The notes beneath the pieces were generated by a model. It made no database searches. It was not told the DNA's origin and was given only the letters and a program-made list of their open reading frames with translations. A program made the position numbers and the translations under genes. 64,000 nt of DNA from NCBI GenBank assembly GCA_038233215.1, contig JBBSML010000002.1, forward strand, positions 62,001 to 126,000, given 5' to 3'. Position 1 is the first letter of the stretch, and every line of letters starts with the position of its first letter. The stretch is from JACDBZ01 sp038233215 (GTDB lineage Bacteria; Chloroflexota; Limnocylindria; QHBO01). This document shows, one piece after another, positions 1 through 7,842 of the stretch.

Positions 1-56
1 CACAGGGGCCAGAGGCGGAGCAGGCGGCCGAGGCGCTCACGGTGGAACCGAGATGA
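1..56 (+). CDS. C-terminal tail of an upstream gene, probably the OppD-like ATPase (partial)
   Basis: Only the last 17 codons are visible (codons from base 3, TGA at 54-56). The tail is rich in Ala and Glu and has no domain. The reading frame is chosen because its TGA overlaps the ATG of the next gene as ATGA, the arrangement used repeatedly in this window. The next gene is an OppF-type ATPase, and these normally follow OppD, so OppD is the inferred identity. It cannot be confirmed from 56 bases. Confidence 0.5.
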   Translation, partial: QGPEAEQAAEALTVEPR

Positions 57-1171
57 TCGAGGATCGGACCGCCGCGACCACACCGGCAAGCCAAGGCGGC
101 TCGGTGAGCGGCGGCCAGACGAGCGAAGAGCGCATGACCGCCCGAGGAGGGTCGAGCCGCGGGCCGCTGCTGGAGGTCAACGACCTCGTCAAGCACTTCG
201 ACATCCGTGGCGGACTGCTCGGCATCAGCAAGCTGGGAGCCGTGCGTGCCGTCGATGGCGTCAGCTTCAGCGTGAACGAGGGCGAGACGCTCGGCCTCGT
301 GGGCGAGTCGGGATGCGGCAAGACGACACTCGGCAAGGTCATCCTGCGGCTCATCCCGCCGACGTCAGGCAAGGTCACCTTCGAGGGCACGTCCCTCTTC
401 GATCTTGGCGCTCGCGAGATGAAGGCCGCCCGACGTGACATCCAGGTCGTGTTCCAGGACCCGTACGCCAGCCTCAATCCGCGCATGAGCGTGGGCGAGG
501 TCGTCGGCGAGGGCCTCTACGTGCACGGCATGACGAACAAGAAGGAGCGCGAGGCTGCGGTTCGCGACCTGCTCAAGCGGGTGGGGCTCAATCAACAGCA
601 CATCCACCGCTACCCACACGAGTTCAGCGGTGGTCAGCGCCAGCGGATCGGCATTGCGCGGGCCCTGGCATTGCGTCCGAAGTTCATCGTGTGCGACGAG
701 CCGGTCAGCGCCCTCGACGTCTCGATCCAGTCGCAGGTGCTCAACCTGCTGTCCGACCTCCAGGACGAGTTCCAGCTGACCTACCTGTTCATCGCCCACA
801 ACCTGGCCGTGGTGAAGCATCTCTCGACCCGGGTCGGGGTCATGTACCTCGGCAAGCTCGTGGAGCTCTCGGATGCGGATGAGCTGTACCGCAGCCCGGG
901 GCACCCGTACACCAAGGCCCTGCTGTCGGCCATCCCGGTGCCGGATCCAACGATCCGACGCGAGCGGATCGTGCTCAAGGGCGATCTGCCATCCCCGGCC
1001 AACCCACCGTCGGGTTGCCGATTCCATACCAGGTGCCCGATGGCGCAGGAGATCTGCAAAGTCGAGGAGCCGCTGCTGCGCGACATCGGCGGTGGCCATC
1101 TGAGCGCATGCCACTTTGCCGAAGAGGTGACACCGCTCGAGGTGCGCAAGCCGGCAGGCGCTTCGGCCTAG
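53..1171 (+). CDS. oppF: Oligopeptide/dipeptide ABC transporter ATP-binding protein (OppF/DppF type)
   Basis: This is a cytoplasmic ATPase subunit that powers peptide import with an OppB/OppC permease and OppD, which would lie upstream of the window. Walker A (GESGCGKT) is at residues 84-91. The signature (SGGQRQR) and Walker B (FIVCDEP) follow. The Cys-containing C-terminal extension typical of the Opp/Dpp family is visible (CRFHTRCP). The first 38 or so residues are a low-complexity extension beyond the usual start, so an internal ATG at 134 is possible. The ATGA overlap with the preceding frame favours 53. Its stop TAG shares four bases (CTAG) with the stop of the convergent next gene. Substrate specificity cannot be read from the ATPase. 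Confidence 0.93.
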   Translation: MIEDRTAATTPASQGGSVSGGQTSEERMTARGGSSRGPLLEVNDLVKHFDIRGGLLGISKLGAVRAVDGVSFSVNEGETLGLVGESGCGKTTLGKVILRLIPPTSGKVTFEGTSLFDLGAREMKAARRDIQVVFQDPYASLNPRMSVGEVVGEGLYVHGMTNKKEREAAVRDLLKRVGLNQQHIHRYPHEFSGGQRQRIGIARALALRPKFIVCDEPVSALDVSIQSQVLNLLSDLQDEFQLTYLFIAHNLAVVKHLSTRVGVMYLGKLVELSDADELYRSPGHPYTKALLSAIPVPDPTIRRERIVLKGDLPSPANPPSGCRFHTRCPMAQEICKVEEPLLRDIGGGHLSACHFAEEVTPLEVRKPAGASA

Positions 1172-2448
1172 CTCTCGGCTCCGCTGGGTCGGGGACCCTC
1201 GTCCGTCTCGCGGTCCGTCATCTTCAGCTCAACCTGCTCGCTGCCGTCAGGGCGTCGCGTCCGGGTCACGTGAATGTGCGGGTGGGTCTCATCCCCGACC
1301 TGCTCCCTGGCGACACTCACCATGACGTGCTCGTCGACGTCGGAGAGGCGCTCGGTCTCGGGAAGCGCGGCGTTCGGGACGGTGCGGAAGACCGCGTAGC
1401 TGATGAAGACCCACAGCACCGCGATGACCGGAATGCCGAAGAGCGCGCCCCACACGCCCGCCACCTGGGCACCGAGCAGGAGTCCGACCAGGACGAGGAT
1501 CGGGTGCAGGCCCAGGGCGCCGCGCATCAGCCGCGGCTGGAGCCAGTTGACGATCACCGTCTGAACCACGAACAGGATGATCGTGACCGGGATCGCGGCG
1601 CTCCCGGCAAAGAGGACGGCGCCCGCGACCGGTGGGAGGAGCGCGAGCGGCGGCCCAAAGAACGGGATCAGCATGGCGAGCGCGCTGATCGTGCCCCACA
1701 GGAACAGGTACGGAATACCGAACAGGGTGCCGACGATCGCGACCAGCAGCGCCTGCATCACCGCCAGGATCAGCTGCGCTCGAAGGAAGCCACCGAAGGC
1801 GCGGCCGATGCTGCGCTCGAACAGATCAGCCTCGTCCCGGTAGCGACGTGGCACCGCGGCCCGCAGGCGCGGCAGAATGCGTTCGGAGTCCATGAGCATG
1901 TACAGCGAGATGACGATGATGAGCAACAACGAGCCCAGGGTGGCGATCGTCACGCCGGCGATCGCCTGCGCCTGCTCGACAATATCGCTGCCGACCTGTT
2001 CCAGGCCGGTAACGGCGCCGGCATAGAGCTCGGTCAGATCGATTTGCAGACGGCCGAACTGAAGCCCCCGCTCCCAGTCCGCCAGCACCCGGAGGATGTC
2101 GCGCTCCGTATCGGGATAGTTTCGGGCGAGGTCGGCTACCTGCTGGGTGATCGCAGCGCCCGTATAAAAGACGACGAATCCGAACACGACCAGCGCAAGG
2201 AGGTAGCTGCCCACGACGATCACCGGGCGCGGAAGATTGATGCGCTCCTCGAGTCCGGCCACCAGGCTGGACATTACAAAAGCGAGCAGCCAGGCGAGGA
2301 CCAGGATGAGCAGGATGGTGCCGAGGCCACCGAGCAGCTCGAGCACGCGTTCGGTGACCAGGAAGCCGAAATAGACGCTGCCCAGGGCGAGGACGAGCAC
2401 GAGCCACCACCGCTCGCGAGGACCGATGCCCGAGACCGGACCGGTCAC
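1168..2448 (-). CDS. AI-2E family (PerM/YdiK-like) transport protein
   Basis: This is a polytopic inner-membrane protein with about seven or eight hydrophobic segments in the family order, including the conserved central region and the repeated glycine-rich helices near GTISALAMLIPFFGPPLALL. Members export small molecules, and AI-2 or Na+/H+ roles have been proposed, so the substrate is open. The frame is open further upstream, into the end of trpS. I place the start at the GTG at 2448, one base after the trpS stop, giving 426 residues. The last 50 or so residues are soluble and charged. It is probably co-transcribed with trpS. Confidence 0.85.
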   Translation of the reverse strand: MTGPVSGIGPRERWWLVLVLALGSVYFGFLVTERVLELLGGLGTILLILVLAWLLAFVMSSLVAGLEERINLPRPVIVVGSYLLALVVFGFVVFYTGAAITQQVADLARNYPDTERDILRVLADWERGLQFGRLQIDLTELYAGAVTGLEQVGSDIVEQAQAIAGVTIATLGSLLLIIVISLYMLMDSERILPRLRAAVPRRYRDEADLFERSIGRAFGGFLRAQLILAVMQALLVAIVGTLFGIPYLFLWGTISALAMLIPFFGPPLALLPPVAGAVLFAGSAAIPVTIILFVVQTVIVNWLQPRLMRGALGLHPILVLVGLLLGAQVAGVWGALFGIPVIAVLWVFISYAVFRTVPNAALPETERLSDVDEHVMVSVAREQVGDETHPHIHVTRTRRPDGSEQVELKMTDRETDEGPRPSGAES

Positions 2449-2449
2449 C

Positions 2450-3475
2450 TCACTGAGCCCGGCGTGGGCCGATGCCCACCGCTCGGCGGACCTCGGCCGT
2501 CGTCGCCTCCAGGATGGGACGTACCTTCGCCCGCCCGGCCGCCAGCGTTTCCTCCACGACCGCGGCATCGGCCGCCAGGCGGACACGCTCCTCGCGCATT
2601 GGCCTGAAGAACTCGATGATCCGTTCGGCGAGGAGCTGCTTGGTGTCCACGCAGCCGGTGCGTGCCGTGCGTTCGCCGTCCTGGATCTGGAGGTAGTCCT
2701 CCCCGAAGAAGCGATGCAGCTGACAGACGTTGCAGACCTGTGGCCGCCCCGGGTCCGTGCGCTTGATGCGCTGCGGATCGGTGACCATGCCCATCACCAG
2801 GCGCCTGATCTCGTCGGGCTCGGCGAATATCGGGATCGTGTTTCTGGCGCTCTTGCTCATCTTGGTGGCACCGTCCGTGCCGAGAACGACCGGCACCTCG
2901 GTGAAGACCGGCTCCGGCTCGGGAAAGATCGGGCCGTATCGGCGATTGAAGGCCCGCACGATCTCGCGCGATAACTCCAGGTGCGCTGCCTGGTCCTTGC
3001 CCACCGGGACACGCGTCGCCTTGTAGATGACGATGTCCGCCGCCTGGAGCACCGGGTAGTCGAGCAGTCCCATGCTGTTCTCGATGCCCTGCTGGCGCTT
3101 TTCCTTGTAGGTCGGCGTGCGCTCGACCCAGGCGACCGGCACGACCGTGTTGAAGATCCAGGCGAGCTCGGCGTGCTCGGACAGGTCGGATTGACGGATC
3201 AGCGCACAGCGTTTCGGATCGAGGCCGACGGCGAGCAGGTCGAGCACCATCTCGTGCGTCAGGCGGCGGAGCTCGGCCCCATCATGGACGGTTGTCAGGG
3301 CGTGATAGTCGACGATCGCATAGATGGTCTCGAACGCATCCTGCATGGCCACGTAGTTGACCTGCGCCCCGAGATAGTTCCCGAGGTGCGAGGCCCCCGA
3401 CGGCTGGATGCCACTGAAGACTCGCTCGCGCAGCGGGCGTGGCGAGGCATCTTGAGCATCGAGGGTCTGGCGCAT
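2450..3475 (-). CDS. trpS: Tryptophan--tRNA ligase
   Basis: The enzyme charges tRNA-Trp using ATP and tryptophan. It is a class I synthetase of 341 residues, the usual bacterial length. The HIGH-equivalent is HLGN at residues 30-33 after SGIQPSG, and a perfect KMSKS loop is at 205-209. The ATG at 3475 is preceded on the minus strand by TACACT with a 10-nt gap, which may be a leaderless-type -10 element. The gene diverges from birA and leads the AI-2E gene. Confidence 0.97.
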   Translation of the reverse strand: MRQTLDAQDASPRPLRERVFSGIQPSGASHLGNYLGAQVNYVAMQDAFETIYAIVDYHALTTVHDGAELRRLTHEMVLDLLAVGLDPKRCALIRQSDLSEHAELAWIFNTVVPVAWVERTPTYKEKRQQGIENSMGLLDYPVLQAADIVIYKATRVPVGKDQAAHLELSREIVRAFNRRYGPIFPEPEPVFTEVPVVLGTDGATKMSKSARNTIPIFAEPDEIRRLVMGMVTDPQRIKRTDPGRPQVCNVCQLHRFFGEDYLQIQDGERTARTGCVDTKQLLAERIIEFFRPMREERVRLAADAAVVEETLAAGRAKVRPILEATTAEVRRAVGIGPRRAQ

Positions 3476-3527
3476 TTCGACCGCGAGTGTACCGTACCCA
3501 AGTGGTCATTCCGTGCCTCCGAGACGG

Positions 3528-3533
3528 TATGGT
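3528..3533 (+). promoter_or_regulatory. -10-like hexamer for birA
   Basis: TATGGT lies six bases before the birA ATG, so transcription would begin at or next to the start codon. No Shine-Dalgarno sequence is present, and no clear -35 is seen. Confidence 0.4.
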
Positions 3534-3539
3534 GGGGTC

Positions 3540-4322
3540 ATGACCCAGTGGCAGCGCGCGGATCGGCCGCGGCGACGGATCGGCCGTGGCGTAGAGGCGC
3601 ATGCCACGATCGGCTCGACGAACGACCGTGCCCGCGAGCTGCTCGACGAGCCGCATGCCGAGGGTCGAGCGATCGTCGCCGAGGAGCAGACGGCCGGTCG
3701 CGGTCGTCGCGGTCGGACGTGGCTCTCGCCCACGGGACGGAACCTGATGTTGAGCGTTGCCGTTCGGCCGCGGCTCGCCGCCGGCGACGTCTGGCAGCTC
3801 GGGGCGGCCGCCGCGCTCGGCGTGCGCGGAGGGTGCGCTGCATTCGCGGCGCTGGCGTTGAAGTGGCCGAACGATCTTGTCTCTCTCGACGGTGCGAAGG
3901 TGGCGGGCCTGCTCATCGAGACCACGATCGAAGGAGACCGCATCAGCGCGGCGATCATCGGTGTCGGGATCAACGTCAATTGGCCGCGCCTCGAAATGCC
4001 GAGTGGGATCGCCGTGGGAGCCACCTCGCTTGGGGAGATCGCCGGCGTGGTGATCGACCGCGCGGACCTGCTGGCTGACGTCCTTGACGCGCTCGACGCG
4101 GAGCTGGTGGCGATCGAGGCGGGGCACTCCCCCTTGCCGCGGTATCGCGAGGCGTGTGTGACGCTGGGAACGACCGTCGGCGTCGAGACCGCGACCGGGC
4201 GCATCGAAGGAGTGGCCGTCGAGGTCGACGACGTCGGCGCCCTGGTGATCGAGACCACTGCCGGTCGCGTCTCCCTGACGAGCGGAGAGGTGGTTCGCCT
4301 GCGTGCCGCTGCGCCGACATGA
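3540..4322 (+). CDS. birA: Biotin--[acetyl-CoA-carboxylase] ligase (class I)
   Basis: The enzyme activates biotin to biotinyl-AMP and attaches it to the BCCP lysine. The biotinyl-AMP loop GRGRRG is at residues 53-58 and the conserved KWPND motif follows near residue 100. There is no N-terminal helix-turn-helix, so this is an enzyme only and not the bifunctional repressor type. I chose the ATG at 3540 (260 residues); an in-frame GTG at 3513 would add nine residues. The gene sits upstream of the acetyl-CoA carboxylase genes it serves, and its TGA overlaps the next ATG. Confidence 0.93.
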   Translation: MTQWQRADRPRRRIGRGVEAHATIGSTNDRARELLDEPHAEGRAIVAEEQTAGRGRRGRTWLSPTGRNLMLSVAVRPRLAAGDVWQLGAAAALGVRGGCAAFAALALKWPNDLVSLDGAKVAGLLIETTIEGDRISAAIIGVGINVNWPRLEMPSGIAVGATSLGEIAGVVIDRADLLADVLDALDAELVAIEAGHSPLPRYREACVTLGTTVGVETATGRIEGVAVEVDDVGALVIETTAGRVSLTSGEVVRLRAAAPT

Positions 4323-4897
4323 GCACTGATCGATTGTCCGACGACGCCCCTCTCGTCGACCGCGACCTCGAGGACGTTCGTGCCGCACAGGTGGATCGTG
4401 CGGCCTTCGGCATCCTGTATCGCCGGTACCTGGATCCGGTGTACGGCTACTGCTTCTACCTGCTCGGCGACCACCATGACGCTGAAGACGCCACCGAGCG
4501 CACCTTTCTCGCGGCGCTGGGCGCCATCGACCGCTTCCGCGATGAAGGGGCGACCTTTCGCTCCTGGCTCTTTCGAATTGCGCACAACCAGCTCGCGAAC
4601 GCACTGCGAACGCGGAGCCGCCAGCGGACCGACCCACGTGACCTTGTCCGGGAGCCGGCGACCGACGGCGATCCGGCTCGGCTCGCGACGCTCGCCGACG
4701 ACGCGCGCCGGCTGCGAGCGGCGCTCGGGTCGCTGCCGGAGGATCGACGGCAAGTTGTGGTGTTGCGGTTCGTTGATGGGCTCACGGCCCGCGAGATCGG
4801 AGTCGTCCTCCGCCGTAGCGAGGGAGCCGTCCGTGTGCTTCAACACCGAGCCCTGCGCGACCTCGCCACGCTGCTGGGAACATCCCGCTCGGACTGA
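4319..4897 (+). CDS. ECF-type RNA polymerase sigma factor
   Basis: This sigma-70 family protein of 192 residues has only regions 2 and 4. Region 2 is visible as the DPVYGYCFYLLGDHHDAED stretch followed by an RSWLFRIAHN core. Region 4 runs from LPEDRRQVVVLRF through the TAREIGVVL helix-turn-helix. It starts inside the birA stop (ATGA). No canonical anti-sigma gene follows. The next gene is a small one-helix membrane protein, and then the fatty-acid operon, so control of membrane lipid synthesis is a reasonable but unproven idea. Confidence 0.9.
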   Translation: MSTDRLSDDAPLVDRDLEDVRAAQVDRAAFGILYRRYLDPVYGYCFYLLGDHHDAEDATERTFLAALGAIDRFRDEGATFRSWLFRIAHNQLANALRTRSRQRTDPRDLVREPATDGDPARLATLADDARRLRAALGSLPEDRRQVVVLRFVDGLTAREIGVVLRRSEGAVRVLQHRALRDLATLLGTSRSD

Positions 4898-4993
4898 CAC
4901 CAAGCCCGATAGTGGTTCTGTCGGCCCGCTGTGATCACGGCCAGCGAGATAGCCGTGTAACGTTGCGCACTTCGCGGTGTTAGCAGGAGCGTG

Positions 4994-5362
4994 ATGAGCA
5001 AGGCCCCGTCCGCCGTCGAGCGCCTCGACCGCGCGGTCGCCAGCATCCTCGACGGACATTCCGCACGGATCGCCGCGGCGGACGGTGGTGTCGACGCTCA
5101 TGAGCGCCCGCTTGTCGAGCTGGCGAGCCACCTTCGAATGAGGCTCGTCGCGCCTCCAGCCGCCGCACGGTTCGAGGCGCGTCTCGGCATGCGCCTGGCC
5201 GCAGAGCCCGCAGGCGATCCATTGGCCTGGGCGCTCCGGCACCCCGGCCGACTGATCGTCACCGGCGCGGTCGGATCGGCGGTCGGCGTCGGAGTCACCG
5301 CGTATGCCGTCTGGCGCAATAGCCGCCGCGCCTCGGGCGCGCATCGGCTCCTGCATCGATAG
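4994..5362 (+). CDS. Small single-helix membrane protein of unknown function
   Basis: The protein has 122 residues. A cytoplasmic-looking alpha-helical N-terminal part (about residues 1-75) is followed by one hydrophobic segment (RLIVTGAVGSAVGVGVTAYAVW) and a short Arg-rich tail. AGGAG at 4985-4989 is best spaced for the ATG at 4994 rather than the adjoining GTG at 4991. I do not recognise a family. Its place directly after an ECF sigma gene makes an anti-sigma or sensor role possible, but no HxxxCxxC zinc anti-sigma motif is present. Confidence 0.7.
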   Translation: MSKAPSAVERLDRAVASILDGHSARIAAADGGVDAHERPLVELASHLRMRLVAPPAAARFEARLGMRLAAEPAGDPLAWALRHPGRLIVTGAVGSAVGVGVTAYAVWRNSRRASGAHRLLHR

Positions 5363-5381
5363 CACGACGAGAGGGAGTCGA

Positions 5382-6389
5382 TTGCCGATCAAGTTCCCGT
5401 TCAGCCGTCGTGCAGCGCCGTCGGATGCCTGGACGAAGTGTCCAACCTGCGACGCGCAGGTCTTCAACAAGCAGCTGGAGCGCAACCAGCGTCTGTGCCC
5501 GTCGTGCGGACATCACTTTCGGATGTCGGTGGGGGAGCGCATCGACCTCCTGCTGGATCCCGGAAGCTTTGAGGAGCGCGATGCGGGCCTCGAGTCGGTC
5601 GACAGGCTCGGATTCCACGACGACCGCGCATACACCGATCGCCTGGAGGCGTCCCGGCTCAAGACCGGTCTGCGTGACGCCGTCGTGTGGGGCATCGGTG
5701 CTGTCGAAGGCCATCGCGTGGCGATCGGCATCTTCGACTTTCGATTCATGGGGGGCAGCATGGGCAGCGTGGTCGGGGAGAAGCTCGCGCGCTGCTTCGA
5801 GACGGCGCTTGCCGATAGGATCCCGGCCATCGTGGTCAGCGCATCGGGCGGAGCGCGGATGCAGGAGGGCACGCTGGCCTTGATGCAGCTGGCCAAGACG
5901 ACCGCTCCCCTCGTGCGGCTTGATGAAGCCGGCGTCCCGTTCATCACCGTGCTCACCGACCCGACGACCGGCGGCGTCCTGGCCAGCTTTGCCAGCCTGG
6001 GCGATGTGATCCTGGCCGAGCCGAGGGCGCTCATCGGGTTCGCCGGAGCACGGGTCGCGTCCGACACGGTCGGTGAAGAGATGCCGGAGGGGTTTCAGAG
6101 TGCTGAATTTCTGCTTGCGCATGGCTTCATTGACGCTGTCGTACCGCGTGCGGAACTGCGTGCGAGCCTGTCACGACTGCTGCGCGTCCTCCCGGTGGCG
6201 GCCGTCGATGCAGGCGAACCCGTTTCTGCCGATCGCGCCCGGGGACCACTCGGTGCCATCTCGGGGCTGGCCGAACGCCTGGGAGGCGCGGTGAGCGAGA
6301 CCATCGGTATCGATGTGGAAAGCCCTGCCGACGGCAACGGGACGGGGCCATCGTCCGCGTCGCCCTCCGAGCGGGAGGAGGCGAGATGA
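5382..6389 (+). CDS. accD: Acetyl-CoA carboxylase carboxyltransferase subunit beta
   Basis: With AccA it transfers the carboxyl group from carboxybiotin to acetyl-CoA to make malonyl-CoA. The N-terminal zinc ribbon (CPTC and CPSC) and the crotonase-fold glycine motifs (SASGGARMQEG, TTGGVLASFA) are complete. I chose the TTG at 5382, which gives LPIKFPFS and has GAGGGAG four bases upstream, over upstream in-frame codons that overlap the preceding gene. The length is 335 residues. The last 40 residues are a Gly/Ser/Glu-rich tail. It overlaps accA by ATGA. Confidence 0.95.
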   Translation: MPIKFPFSRRAAPSDAWTKCPTCDAQVFNKQLERNQRLCPSCGHHFRMSVGERIDLLLDPGSFEERDAGLESVDRLGFHDDRAYTDRLEASRLKTGLRDAVVWGIGAVEGHRVAIGIFDFRFMGGSMGSVVGEKLARCFETALADRIPAIVVSASGGARMQEGTLALMQLAKTTAPLVRLDEAGVPFITVLTDPTTGGVLASFASLGDVILAEPRALIGFAGARVASDTVGEEMPEGFQSAEFLLAHGFIDAVVPRAELRASLSRLLRVLPVAAVDAGEPVSADRARGPLGAISGLAERLGGAVSETIGIDVESPADGNGTGPSSASPSEREEAR

Positions 6390-7384
6390 GCGATGCGCCA
6401 TTGATGGAACACCTTACGGCGCCGACCCCGGCCGCGACCGAGGAAGCGTGGCGTCGCGTGCAACTGGCGCGTCACCCGCAACGGCCGCGCACGCTTGACC
6501 TGCTGCCTCTGATCTTCGAGGGCTTCTTCGAGCTCCACGGCGACCGGGCCTTCGGTGACGATCCGGCCATTGTCGGCGGCCCCGCGACGCTGGATGGCGT
6601 GGCCGTCATGGTCATCGGCCATCAGAAGGGGATCGACACCGAGTCCAACATCCTGCGCAACTTCGGGTCACCGCACCCCGAGGGCTTTCGCAAGGCGCAG
6701 CGACTCATGCGGCTCGCCGACAAGCTGGGAATGCCGGTCGTCACCTTCCTCGACACCGCCGGCGCGTTCCCCGGTCCCGCCGCCGAGGAGCGGGGGCAGG
6801 CGGAGGCGATCGCGTCGAGCGTCAAGCTCATGACCGGCCTCCAGGTGCCGATCGTGGTCATTATCCTGGGGGAGGGCGGCTCGGGAGGAGCCCTCGCAAT
6901 CGGCGTCGGTGACGTGGTCCTGGCTCTGGAGAATGCCGTGTATTCGGTCATCAGTCCGGAAGGCTGCGCATCAATCCTGTGGCGTTCCCGGGACGAGGCT
7001 CGATCCGCCGCCGCCGCGATGCGGATGACCGCTCAGGACCAGGTCGATCTCGGCGTTGTCGACGGCATCATCGCGGAGCCGGGCGATGGTGCGCACACCG
7101 ACCACGGGGCGACTGCGCGGGCGCTGAAGGCTGCCATCGTCTCCGCGTTGCGCCGACTCTCCGGACGCGAGACCACCGAGCTGCTCGCGAGCCGCTATGC
7201 TCGGCTTCGCGGCATGGGGTCGTACCTGGAGACCGGGACGGTGAGCCCCGGACGGCCGAAGGTCCCGTCCCTGCGCCGTCGGATCGGGCGGATCCTTCAC
7301 CTGCCGAGTGTCCCGCGACGGCCGCGTTGGAGCGAGATCTGGCCGAGCGATGACGCTGATGATGAGAGCGAGAGGGGCGCATGA
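6386..7384 (+). CDS. accA: Acetyl-CoA carboxylase carboxyltransferase subunit alpha
   Basis: This is the partner of AccD in the carboxyltransferase. Family motifs are clear: LHGDRAFGDDPAIVGG, GHQKG, the PEGFRKAQRLM stretch, and the oxyanion-forming GEGGSGGALA followed by YSVISPEGCASILW. The 332-residue length is normal. The first 25 residues are an extra low-complexity leader and the C-terminus ends in a basic/acidic tail. It is translationally coupled to its neighbours on both sides. Confidence 0.96.
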   Translation: MSDAPLMEHLTAPTPAATEEAWRRVQLARHPQRPRTLDLLPLIFEGFFELHGDRAFGDDPAIVGGPATLDGVAVMVIGHQKGIDTESNILRNFGSPHPEGFRKAQRLMRLADKLGMPVVTFLDTAGAFPGPAAEERGQAEAIASSVKLMTGLQVPIVVIILGEGGSGGALAIGVGDVVLALENAVYSVISPEGCASILWRSRDEARSAAAAMRMTAQDQVDLGVVDGIIAEPGDGAHTDHGATARALKAAIVSALRRLSGRETTELLASRYARLRGMGSYLETGTVSPGRPKVPSLRRRIGRILHLPSVPRRPRWSEIWPSDDADDESERGA

Positions 7385-7842
7385 CTGACGCGGAGCGCGC
7401 GCTTGACGCCGTCGCACGAGCGGCTAACGAGCTGGTCCCACCGTTGAGCGAGCGCCTGGAACGGCACGGTCTCGACGAGATCGAGGTGTCGTCCGGGCCG
7501 CTTCGGCTGCGGGTGGCCCGCACCGCTCGATTGACCCTCGCCGCGGGGCAGTCGGACCGGTCGATCGCGGCACTGACTGCGCCAGGCGCTGTGACGCCAG
7601 GATCGGCTGCCTCGGTGGGAGTCGGCTCGCCCGCGGTCGGCTTCTTCGTCTACGCCGACGGACTTGGACCGGGTCTCGCGGTCGAGAAGGGCGACTCCCT
7701 CGGCCAGGTCGAGATGCTGGGGATCCGGCACGACGTCCGGGCACCCCGCCGCGGCACGGTGCGACATCTGGTCGCCGAGACCGGCGAGGCGGTCGAGTAC
7801 GGCCAGGTCGTGCTGGAGCTGGACGCGGAGATGGCCCGGTGA
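7381..7842 (+). CDS. BCCP-like protein without the biotin-accepting lysine
   Basis: The 153-residue protein aligns over its whole length with the BCCP encoded at 11916-12380. It has an N-terminal helical segment with HGLDEIEV matching AGLDELEV, a Pro/Ala/Gly linker, and a C-terminal biotinyl-like barrel from about residue 80. At the modification site the usual EAMKM reads EMLGI, and the lysine position is Gly114. No lysine lies within the hairpin, so it should not be biotinylated. It is embedded between accA and fabD with overlaps on both sides, which argues it is expressed with the complex. It resembles in concept the plant BADC proteins, which are BCCP relatives that lack the lysine and modulate the carboxylase. 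Confidence 0.88.
   Translation: MTDAERALDAVARAANELVPPLSERLERHGLDEIEVSSGPLRLRVARTARLTLAAGQSDRSIAALTAPGAVTPGSAASVGVGSPAVGFFVYADGLGPGLAVEKGDSLGQVEMLGIRHDVRAPRRGTVRHLVAETGEAVEYGQVVLELDAEMAR

Noticed and set aside
1015..2607. A 530-codon plus-strand frame opposite the AI-2E permease
   Set aside because: Low-complexity Arg/Asp/Gln-rich product, opposite a clear polytopic membrane protein.
4898..4993. Possible ECF promoter (GTAAC and a distal TGTTA) before the small membrane protein
   Set aside because: Only partial resemblance to ECF -35 and -10 patterns; no second copy before the sigma gene to support autoregulation.
3506..5485. A 659-codon open frame on the minus strand across birA and the sigma factor genes
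   Set aside because: It is antisense to well-recognised genes, has no domain, and its composition is that expected of a high-GC antisense frame.
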